From assembly GCF_900092135.1 (NCBI RefSeq), contig NZ_FMYF01000003.1:124001-188000 (forward strand): 64,000 nucleotides of DNA, written 5' to 3'. Position 1 is the stretch's first letter. Each line of letters begins with the position of its first letter. Under the pieces are notes generated by a model. That model was not told where the DNA came from and did not search any database. It saw nothing but the letters and a program-made list of their open reading frames with translations. Source of the stretch: Raineyella antarctica. GTDB lineage: Bacteria > Actinomycetota > Actinomycetes > Propionibacteriales > Propionibacteriaceae. The position numbers and the translations under genes were made by a program. Shown here in pieces: positions 15,759-23,182 of the stretch.

Positions 15759-17486
15759 ATGAGCAACGTCTTCTTCCTCGTCCTGCGGCGCATGCGTGCG
15801 CCGCTGATCCTGGTGATCACGGTCTTCTCGGTCTGCGTGTTCGGCCTGGCCCTGATCCCCGGCGTGGACGCCGACGGCAACGCCACCCCGCCCCTGTCGC
15901 TGTTCCACGCGGTCTATGTGATGGCGTACACCGCGACCACGATCGGCTTCGGCGAGCTCCCCACCGCCTTCTCCGAGGCGCAGCGGATGTGGATGGTCTT
16001 CGCCATCCTCGTCTCGGTGACCAGCTGGTCGTACGCCCTGGTCACGCTGGTGGCCCTGCTCCAGGACCCGGCCTTCCGCAATGCCCTGCGGACGGCCCGC
16101 CTGGCCCAGCGGGTACGCAACCTGAACGAGCCGTTCTACATCGTCTGCGGCTACGGGGAGACCGGCGCGCTGGTCACCCGCGGGCTCGACACGCTCGGCT
16201 ACCGCGTCGTGATGATCGAGCCGAACGAGGCCCGGCTGCGTGAGCTGATGCTGGAGGACCTGCGTACCGACCCGACGATCGCCGTGGCGGACGCCAGTTC
16301 CCCGGCGGTGCTGCAGCGGGCCGGCCTGGGCTCCCCGTTCTGTCGCGGCGTGATCGCGCTGACCGAGGACGACGACACCAACATCGCCATCACCGTCGCG
16401 GTCCGGCTGTTGTCGCCGCGTCTGCCCGTGATGGCCCGGGTCCGCTGGGTGCACGTGGCCGAGATCAACCTGACGGCCTTCGGCGCCGACCTGGTGATCA
16501 ACCCGTTCGAACGGTTCGCGTCCCTGCTCGCCTCCGCCGTCGCGACGCCGGAGCACTACCACCTGCGCGAGTTGCTGACCGGATTGTCGGGGTCCGATGC
16601 CCCCGAGCGGTTCCGTCCTCCGCACGGCCACTGGATCGTCTGCGGGTACGGCCGCTTCGGGCACGCGGTGACCACCCAGTTGCGGCGCAACGGGATGAGC
16701 GTGACGATCATCGACCAGAAGCACTACGACGAGGGGACGGTGACCGTGCAGGGCACCGGCACCGAGCCGGACGAGCTGCGCGAGGCGGGGATCCACCACT
16801 CGGTCGGCATCGTGGCAGGCAACGACCGGGACGTGAAGAACCTGGCGATCGCGGTCACCGCCCGTACGATGAACCCTGGCATCTTCGTAGTGACCCGGCA
16901 GAACAAGGAGTCCAACGCCCCGCTGTTCGAGGCGTTCGCCGACGACCTGGCGATGGTGCCGAGCCGGATCGTCGCCTCCGAGTTCCTGTCCGTGATCACC
17001 ACCCCGCTGCTGGCCGCGTTCCTGCACGAGATGCCGAACCGCGACGAGCAGTGGTGTGCCGGGATCTCCGCCCGGCTGGAGGCCGCCACCCCGGGCCGGG
17101 TGCCGCACAACTGGACGCTGAAGGTGAGCCCCCGCAATGCGGAGGCGGTGTACCGGGACGTGGCCGACGGCAAGGACGTCTCGCTGGCCCACCTGCTGAC
17201 CGATCCACACGACCGCGAGCGCCGGATCCCGGCGGTCGCCCTGTTGGTCTCCCGGGCCGGGACGATGATTTACCGCCCCGGTCCGGACACCCTGCTGCAG
17301 GTCGATGACGAGGTCCTGTTCGCCGGACCGGAGTCGGCCCGCCGGCGGATCGAGCTGTCGGCCCGCAACGACGACATCCTGGACTACGTGCGCACCGGCC
17401 GGGAGAGCAACGGCGGCACGCTGTGGCGGATCGCCCGCCGGCGTCGGCTGCGCCGGCACCGGCTCCGGCGCGGCTCCCGGCGCTGA
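15759..17486 (+). CDS. RCK-domain ion channel, likely potassium
   Basis: 575-residue protein with two membrane helices flanking a pore loop (filter TIGFGE at residues 61-66), then two RCK/TrkA-N domains each starting with a Rossmann CGYG motif (about residue 130 and 292) and a C-terminal TrkA-C-like region. The filter differs from the canonical TVGYGD, which could alter selectivity. The Arg-rich tail (RRRRLRRHRLRRGSRR) is unusual. It follows the DUF6394 gene and probably forms one unit with it. Its stop lies only 7 bases from that of the convergent nitrate cluster. Confidence 0.88.
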   Translation: MSNVFFLVLRRMRAPLILVITVFSVCVFGLALIPGVDADGNATPPLSLFHAVYVMAYTATTIGFGELPTAFSEAQRMWMVFAILVSVTSWSYALVTLVALLQDPAFRNALRTARLAQRVRNLNEPFYIVCGYGETGALVTRGLDTLGYRVVMIEPNEARLRELMLEDLRTDPTIAVADASSPAVLQRAGLGSPFCRGVIALTEDDDTNIAITVAVRLLSPRLPVMARVRWVHVAEINLTAFGADLVINPFERFASLLASAVATPEHYHLRELLTGLSGSDAPERFRPPHGHWIVCGYGRFGHAVTTQLRRNGMSVTIIDQKHYDEGTVTVQGTGTEPDELREAGIHHSVGIVAGNDRDVKNLAIAVTARTMNPGIFVVTRQNKESNAPLFEAFADDLAMVPSRIVASEFLSVITTPLLAAFLHEMPNRDEQWCAGISARLEAATPGRVPHNWTLKVSPRNAEAVYRDVADGKDVSLAHLLTDPHDRERRIPAVALLVSRAGTMIYRPGPDTLLQVDDEVLFAGPESARRRIELSARNDDILDYVRTGRESNGGTLWRIARRRRLRRHRLRRGSRR

Positions 17487-17493
17487 AGCCCGC

Positions 17494-19050
17494 TCAGGCC
17501 TGCGCGATCGCCGCCAGCAGAGCCTCCACCCCCGAGCGGCAGCCGCCACAGCCACTGCCCGCCCGGGTCGCCCGGCGGACCCGGTCCACGTCGTCGGCCC
17601 CGGCATCGATCGCCTCCCGTACGGCGCCGACGCTCACCCCGGCACAACGGCACAGGGTGGCCTCCGGGGCGGACGCGGCGCCCGCCGCACCGCCCGGCCC
17701 GCACTCGGGGGTGCCCGGGAAGAGGTAGCCGGCCAGGTCGGCCGGTGCCGGCTCGCCGCTGCCGTAGAGGGCGGCCAGCTCGGCCCCGGACCGGGGCAGG
17801 CCGATGCTGCAGAAGCCGACCACCCGCTCGTCCTCGACCACCACCTTCAGGTAGGCACGGCGCGCCGAGTCGGCCCACACCACGCTGTCGCGCCCGTCGT
17901 CGGCACCGTCCCAGGGCTCGGCGGCCAGGTCACCGCCGGCGACGAACTCGATCCCCTCGGCCTTGAGCCGGACGACGTCCTGGCGGGACTCGGCCAGCGG
18001 CTCCAGCGGCCCGGGGTCCTCACCCAGGTCGGCGCGCAGCCGGGCGGCCAGCCAACGGGCCTGGTCCCAGCCGGGACCGACCAGCCCGCTGGGGGGCCGG
18101 CGTCCGCGGGTCCGGCAGCTGCCACACCCAGGCTCCTCGCACCACACCTCCGCGCAGTCCCCGATCGCGAAGACACGCGCCTCGGTGTCGGCCTCCAGCT
18201 CGTGGTTGACCACGATGCCGTGGTTCACGACCAGCCCGGCGCCCCGGGCCAGCCGGGTCCGTGGGCTGACCCCGACCGAGAGCACCAGCACGTCGCCGAG
18301 CACCTCGCGCCCGTCCTCCAGGACCAGGGCACGGAAGCGGCGACCCTCCCCGAGGCGTACGGCCCGGGCACGGACGCCGGCCTCCACGACCAGGCCGCGG
18401 CCGGCGCAGCGGCCGCCGAGGAGGGCGCCGCCGGCACTGTCGGTGGAGCGGGTCAGCAGCCAGGGCTGGTTGTGCACGACCGTCACCGCGCACCCGGCGT
18501 CGCGGGCCGCGGCCGCGACCTCCAGTCCGAGTACTCCTCCGCCGAGCACGACCACCCGGCCGCCATCGGCGACCACCTGGTGCACCCGGGTCGCCTCGTC
18601 CAGGGTCCGCAGCACCGAGATGCCGGGCGGCAGGTGGCCGATCGCCTCAGGATCGGGGTTGAGGCCGGCCAGCCGCGGAACATTGGCGCGGGCCCCGACG
18701 GCCAGCACCAGCAGGTCGTACGGCACCGGGGCCTGGTCGCCCTCCAGGTGGACCAGCCGGGCGGCACGGTCGATCCAGCCAGCGCGGGTCCCGAGGCGCA
18801 GCAGGACCCCGCGGGCGGTCCAGTCGTCGACGTCGACCAGGTCGAGGTCGGCGGGGGCGTGCTTGCCGGTGGCGACCTCGCCGACCAGCACCCGGTTGTA
18901 CGCGGGGGACGGCTCGTCGCCGAGGACCGTGATGCGCAGCCGGCCGGCCTCGACCTCGGGCAGCAGGTCGTCGACCAGCCGCCAGGCGACCGGGCCGAAG
19001 CCGATGACGACGAGGTGGTCGCCCTCGCGGGGGACATGGCGCGGGGTCAT
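17494..19050 (-). CDS. FAD-dependent electron-transfer subunit of assimilatory nitrate reductase (BFD domain)
   Basis: 518-residue flavoprotein of the NirB/NasB N-terminal type: FAD motif VIGFGPVAWR, a second dinucleotide motif GGGVLGLE near residue 172, the FAD-closing segment FAIGDCAE, and a C-terminal BFD [2Fe-2S] domain with cysteines in LCRCAG and GCGGC. It probably passes NAD(P)H electrons to the nitrate reductase encoded upstream, whose stop overlaps this start by 4 bases. An extra Cys-rich insert (CEEPGCGSC near residue 305) could hold another cluster and is unusual. Confidence 0.82.
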   Translation of the reverse strand: MTPRHVPREGDHLVVIGFGPVAWRLVDDLLPEVEAGRLRITVLGDEPSPAYNRVLVGEVATGKHAPADLDLVDVDDWTARGVLLRLGTRAGWIDRAARLVHLEGDQAPVPYDLLVLAVGARANVPRLAGLNPDPEAIGHLPPGISVLRTLDEATRVHQVVADGGRVVVLGGGVLGLEVAAAARDAGCAVTVVHNQPWLLTRSTDSAGGALLGGRCAGRGLVVEAGVRARAVRLGEGRRFRALVLEDGREVLGDVLVLSVGVSPRTRLARGAGLVVNHGIVVNHELEADTEARVFAIGDCAEVWCEEPGCGSCRTRGRRPPSGLVGPGWDQARWLAARLRADLGEDPGPLEPLAESRQDVVRLKAEGIEFVAGGDLAAEPWDGADDGRDSVVWADSARRAYLKVVVEDERVVGFCSIGLPRSGAELAALYGSGEPAPADLAGYLFPGTPECGPGGAAGAASAPEATLCRCAGVSVGAVREAIDAGADDVDRVRRATRAGSGCGGCRSGVEALLAAIAQA

Positions 19051-21143
19051 GGTGTCTCCTCGGGCAGGCTGGTCAGGGTGACCGGAGTGCCCTTGAACTC
19101 GGGCATCCCGGAGAGCGGGTCGGTGCGGTCACCGACCACGCGGTTGACGGCGCCCTGGTGGGCGTAGTGGAAGGGGACGAAGACGCAGCCGGGGCGGATC
19201 GCCTCGGTCAGCGTGGTGCGGGCGGTCGCGCTCCCCCAGTCGCTGGTCAGCCGGACCATGCCGCCGTCGGGGAGGCCGTACTGCTCGGCCGTCCGCGGGT
19301 GGATCTCCATCCGGGGCTCGGGGGCGGCCTGCGCGAGCGAGGCGACCCGTCGGGTCTGGTTGCCGGACTGGTAGTGCTCCAGCAGCCGGCCGGTGGTCAG
19401 GACGACCGGGCCGTGCTCGCCGTGGTGGCGGTGCGGGTGCGGGGCCACGGCGACCAGCCGGGCCCGGCCGTCGGGGTGCGCGAAGCGGTCGGTGAACAGC
19501 CGCGGCGTCGGGGTGCCGCCGGCGGGCCAGGGCCAGTAGGCGGCCTCCCCGGCCTCGATCGCGGCGTACGTGATGCCGGAGTAGTCCGCCCGGCCACCGG
19601 CCGAGGCCCGGCGCAGCTCCTCGAACACCTCGGCCGGGTCCTCGGGGAAGCTGCCCGGGGCGTCCAGCCGCCGGGCCATCGCGGCCATCACCTGCAGATC
19701 CGAACGGACGCCCGCGGGAGGGGTGAGGGCCCGGCGGCGGCGCAGCACCCGGCCCTCCAGGTTGGTCATCGTGCCCTCCTCCTCGGCCCACTGGGTGGTC
19801 GGCAGGACCAGATCGGCGTGCGCGGCGGTCTCGGAGAAGAAGATGTCGCTGACGACCAGGAAGTCGAGCCGGTCCAGGCCCTCCTCGACGGCTGCCGCCG
19901 CGGGGGCACTGACGGCGATGTTGGCGCCGTTCACCCACAGGCAGTGCACCCCCTCGGGGCGGCCCAGGGACCGCAGCAGCGCCACCGCCGGCAACCCCGG
20001 CCCCGGGATCACCGAGGGGTCGACACCCCAGGCCGCCGCGACCGCCGCCCGGTCCCGGTCCGAGGAGATCGAGCGGTAGCCGGGCAGCTGGTCGGCCTTC
20101 TGGCCGTGTTCGCGGGCGCCCTGCCCGTTGCCCTGGCCGGTCAGCGTGCCGTAGCCGGAGTCCGGGCCGCCGGGCAGGCCGAGCAGCAGCGCCAGGTTGA
20201 TCGCGGCGGTGGCGGTGTCGGTGCCGTCGACGTGCTGCTCCACCCCGCGCCCGGTCAGGATGTAGGTGCCGCGGGGACGTTCGGCGAGCATCACGGCGAC
20301 GTCGCGGATCAGCCCGGCGGGGACCCCGGTGAGCCCCTCGACCCGTTCGGGCCACCAGGTGGCGAGCGAGCGGCGCAGGTCCTCGGCCCCGGACGTCCGG
20401 GTCGCCACGTACGAGGAGTCGGCCAGGCCCTCGTTCAGCACGACGTGGGCCAGCCCGAGCAGCAGCGCCAGGTCGGTGCCGGGCCGCGGCTGCAGGTGCA
20501 GCCCCTGCCCGTCGTCGGTCAGGTCGGCGGTGGCGGTCCGCCGCGGATCGACGACCACCAGCCGGCCGGCGGCCCGGGCGCCGGCCAGGTGCTGGACGAA
20601 CGGCGGCATGGTGTCGGCGACGTTGCTGCCGACCAGCAGCACGGTGTGGGCGGCATCGAGGTCGGCGACCGGGAACGGCAGGCCGCGGTCGATGCCGAAC
20701 GACCGGTTGCCGGCGGTGGCGGCCGAGGCCATGCAGAAGCGCCCGTTGTAGTCGATCCGGGAGGACCGCAGCGCCAACCGGGTGAACTTGCCGAGCAGGT
20801 AGGCCTTCTCGTTGGTCAGCGAGGCACCGCCGAACACTCCGACCGCATCCGGCCCGTACGTCTGCTGGGCGGTCCGGATCGCGGCGGTCCAGGTGTCGTA
20901 CGCCTGGTCCCAGGACACCTCGGCGAAGGTGCCGTCCGGACCACGCAGCAGCGGGGCGGTGAGCCGGTCGGGATGGGTGAGCAGGTCGGCGCTGGTCCAG
21001 CCCTTGCGGCACAGGCCGCCGCGGTTGGTCGGGAAGTCACGGCCCTCCACCCGGACCGGCACCGGGCCGGGGTCGGGCAGCAGGCCCATCGCGCACTGCA
21101 GCGCACAGTACGGACAGTGGGTCGGGGTGGGGGTCGGTGCCAT
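19047..21143 (-). CDS. nasA: assimilatory nitrate reductase catalytic subunit
   Basis: 698-residue molybdopterin enzyme reducing nitrate to nitrite in the cytosol. The N-terminal [4Fe-4S] cysteines are Cys10, Cys13, Cys17 and one in GGLCRKG; NGRFCMASA supplies the Cys ligand of molybdenum, as in Nas/Nap enzymes rather than formate dehydrogenases. A C-terminal molydopterin-binding domain (VVLTTGRLLEHYQSG) completes it. No signal peptide is present. AGGAG precedes the ATG. It overlaps the electron-transfer gene downstream and follows the nitrate transporter by 14 bases. Confidence 0.92.
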   Translation of the reverse strand: MAPTPTPTHCPYCALQCAMGLLPDPGPVPVRVEGRDFPTNRGGLCRKGWTSADLLTHPDRLTAPLLRGPDGTFAEVSWDQAYDTWTAAIRTAQQTYGPDAVGVFGGASLTNEKAYLLGKFTRLALRSSRIDYNGRFCMASAATAGNRSFGIDRGLPFPVADLDAAHTVLLVGSNVADTMPPFVQHLAGARAAGRLVVVDPRRTATADLTDDGQGLHLQPRPGTDLALLLGLAHVVLNEGLADSSYVATRTSGAEDLRRSLATWWPERVEGLTGVPAGLIRDVAVMLAERPRGTYILTGRGVEQHVDGTDTATAAINLALLLGLPGGPDSGYGTLTGQGNGQGAREHGQKADQLPGYRSISSDRDRAAVAAAWGVDPSVIPGPGLPAVALLRSLGRPEGVHCLWVNGANIAVSAPAAAAVEEGLDRLDFLVVSDIFFSETAAHADLVLPTTQWAEEEGTMTNLEGRVLRRRRALTPPAGVRSDLQVMAAMARRLDAPGSFPEDPAEVFEELRRASAGGRADYSGITYAAIEAGEAAYWPWPAGGTPTPRLFTDRFAHPDGRARLVAVAPHPHRHHGEHGPVVLTTGRLLEHYQSGNQTRRVASLAQAAPEPRMEIHPRTAEQYGLPDGGMVRLTSDWGSATARTTLTEAIRPGCVFVPFHYAHQGAVNRVVGDRTDPLSGMPEFKGTPVTLTSLPEETP

Positions 21144-21157
21144 CGGTGCTCCTCGCC

Positions 21158-22573
21158 TCAGACCCGGGCCCGGGCCATTTCGGAGCCCGGCCGCAGGTAG
21201 GCGATCCCGGCGACGGCCATCGCGACCAGGTAGAAGCCGACGAAGCCCCAGAAGGCCGCGGTGTAGTCGCCACCGGAGCGCTTGGCGGCGGCGAGCACCT
21301 GCGGGATGAAGAAGCCGCCGTACGCCCCGACCGCGGAGACCAGGCCGAGGGCCGCCGAGGCGCGTCGGGCGGATCCGACCACTCCCTTGGGCGTGGTCCG
21401 GTCGCCGCGGACCCGGTAGATCATCGGCAGCATCCGGTAGGTGGCGCCGTTGCCGATCCCGCTGGCGACGAACAGGGCCCCGAAGAGAGCCAGGAACAGC
21501 CAGAAGCTGCCCAGCGGGAGGGTCAGCACCACGGCGGCGGCGAGCAGCGCCATCGCGCCGAAGGCGGCGACGGTGATCCGGGCACCGCCCCAGCGGTCGG
21601 CCAGCCGGCCGCCGGAGGGACGGGACAGCGACCCGACCAGCGGGCCGAGGAAGGACAGGCCGATCACCGCCGCACCGATGTGGATCGTGGAGAACTCGGG
21701 GAAGGTGTCCTTGATCAACTTGGGGAAGACCCCCGAGAAGCCGATGAAGGATCCGAAGGTGCCGATGTAGAGCAGCGCGACCACCCAGAAGTGCGGCTCG
21801 CGGATCGCCGACAGGGAGCCGGCCAGGTCGCCCTTGGCCCCGGACAGGTTGTCCATGCACCGGGCCGCCCCGACGGCGGCGACCAGGATCAGTGGCACCC
21901 AGAACCAGCCGGCCAGGGACAGCACGGGCACCCCGAGCAGGCCGGCGCCGATCGCGCCGAGGGTGACCACCAGCGGGACGACCAGCTGGGCGACGGCCGC
22001 GCCGAGGTTGCCGCCGGCGGCGTTCAGGCCGAGGGCGAAGCCCTTCTCGCGGGCCGGGAAGAAGTAGGTGATGTTGGCCATCGAGGAGGCGAAGTTGCCG
22101 CCGCCGAAGCCCGCCGTCGCGGCGACCGCCAGCATCACGCCGAACGGGGTCGCGGGGTCGGAGACCACCAGCCCCAGTCCGATCGTCGGGACCAGGAGCA
22201 GCAGTGCCGAGCAGATCGTCCAGTTCCGGCCGCCGACGGCCGAGACGACGAAGGTGTAGGGGATCCGCAGCGTCGCCCCGACCAGCGCCGGCAGCGAGAT
22301 CAGCCAGAAGAGCTGGCTGTCGGAGAAGGCGAAGCCGGCCTGGGGCAGGAACACCACGGTGATCGCCCACAGCTGCCAGACCACGAAGCCGAGGAACTCG
22401 GCGCCGATCGACCAGCGCAGGTTGCGATGGGCGACGGCGCGCCCCTGCGTACGCCACTGGGCGTCGTCCTCGGGGTCGTAGCCGTCGATCCACCGGCCGG
22501 GGCGCCGCCGCAGCGGCGCGCCGACGGCGGTCCCGGTCGCGACCGGGGCGAGGATGTCGGTCCGGGTCGTCAT
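21158..22573 (-). CDS. NarK/NasA-type nitrate/nitrite MFS transporter
   Basis: 471-residue major facilitator with 12 predicted helices and the nitrate signature GFGGGNFASSMANITYF in helix five plus the second NNP segment FVASGIGNGATYR. It imports nitrate (or exchanges nitrite). The first 55 residues are a cytosolic extension. The ATG overlaps the nirD stop codon by 4 bases (ATGA). Longer in-frame readthrough into neighbours was rejected. Confidence 0.92.
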   Translation of the reverse strand: MTTRTDILAPVATGTAVGAPLRRRPGRWIDGYDPEDDAQWRTQGRAVAHRNLRWSIGAEFLGFVVWQLWAITVVFLPQAGFAFSDSQLFWLISLPALVGATLRIPYTFVVSAVGGRNWTICSALLLLVPTIGLGLVVSDPATPFGVMLAVAATAGFGGGNFASSMANITYFFPAREKGFALGLNAAGGNLGAAVAQLVVPLVVTLGAIGAGLLGVPVLSLAGWFWVPLILVAAVGAARCMDNLSGAKGDLAGSLSAIREPHFWVVALLYIGTFGSFIGFSGVFPKLIKDTFPEFSTIHIGAAVIGLSFLGPLVGSLSRPSGGRLADRWGGARITVAAFGAMALLAAAVVLTLPLGSFWLFLALFGALFVASGIGNGATYRMLPMIYRVRGDRTTPKGVVGSARRASAALGLVSAVGAYGGFFIPQVLAAAKRSGGDYTAAFWGFVGFYLVAMAVAGIAYLRPGSEMARARV

Positions 22574-22953
22574 GCCGCCCGGCCGATCTCGAGCCAGCCC
22601 GCGTTCAGCCGGGTCGGGTAGGTGGGCAGCTGCAGGTCGGCACCGGAGAGGCACTCCCCGGTCCGCAGGTCGTAGACCTCCTTGTGCAGCGGCGAGGCGA
22701 CGGTCGTCCGCTCCTGTCCCTCCACGGTGCGTGACCCGGTGATGCCCCGGGCCATCACGCCGGCGCCGGTGGCGGGGTCGCGGTGGGCGGCGGCCAGGAC
22801 GGTGCCCCGCTCCAGCCGGAACAGGGCGACCTGTTCGCCGTCGACCAGGGCGGCCTCGCCCCAGCCGACCTCCAGGTCGTCGAGCCGGCACACCCGGCGC
22901 CAGTCGGGGGCGGCCTCGTGGATCGGGCCGGCGTGCTCACGCAACTCGGTCAT
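22570..22953 (-). CDS. nirD: nitrite reductase small subunit
   Basis: 127-residue Rieske-fold subunit of NADH-dependent assimilatory nitrite reductase. The Cys-His ligands of true Rieske proteins are absent (AHRDP and SPLHKEVYDL replace them), as usual for NirD. AGGAG precedes the ATG. First gene of the leftward nas operon and separated from its large-subunit gene nirB by a divergent promoter instead of lying downstream of it, which is less common. Confidence 0.9.
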   Translation of the reverse strand: MTELREHAGPIHEAAPDWRRVCRLDDLEVGWGEAALVDGEQVALFRLERGTVLAAAHRDPATGAGVMARGITGSRTVEGQERTTVASPLHKEVYDLRTGECLSGADLQLPTYPTRLNAGWLEIGRAA

Positions 22954-23036
22954 GGTCGTCTCCTCGGTTCGGAACCCCTGACGTTCGGGGTGATGACCAC
23001 GCTAGGAAGGGACTGTTACAGCGGACCCGTCCGGCC

Positions 23037-23052
23037 GTCTCACCGGGGTAAC
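23037..23052 (-). promoter_or_regulatory. GlnR-like box facing nirD
   Basis: On the minus strand GTTAC-N6-GAGAC matches the actinobacterial GlnR pair GTNAC-N6-GAAAC in 9 of 10 defined positions counting the free base. It sits 84 bases upstream of the nirD ATG, within the divergent nitrate/nitrite promoter region. A further lone GTTAC occurs at 23015. Confidence 0.45.
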
Positions 23053-23102
23053 GAGCACCTCACTCCTGCCCGAGGAGGCCGCGAGGAGCCTGACATCACC
23101 CC

Positions 23103-23118
23103 GTCACATCCGCGCAAC
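23103..23118 (+). promoter_or_regulatory. GlnR-like box facing nirB
   Basis: GTCAC-N6-GCAAC on the plus strand matches the GlnR half-site pair with a single deviation, 65 bases upstream of the nirB start. Nitrogen control of such clusters by GlnR with NnaR is established in Streptomyces and Mycobacterium. Confidence 0.45.
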
Positions 23119-23182
23119 GCGGTTGCAAGCCCCGTTTCCTAGGCTCGGAGGAACATCCTGAACCGACCGAAGGAACCTGCCG

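Noticed and set aside
19047-22493. A single 1148-codon minus-strand frame joining the nitrate reductase with upstream sequence
   Set aside because: The N-terminal half is an out-of-frame reading of the nitrate transporter with Arg/Gly-rich composition; the reductase proper begins at 21143 with a ribosome site.
21137-22621. Long plus-strand frame opposite the nitrate transporter
   Set aside because: Composition is dominated by Gly, Arg, Asp and Pro, with no domain; it is an antisense shadow of a clear MFS gene.
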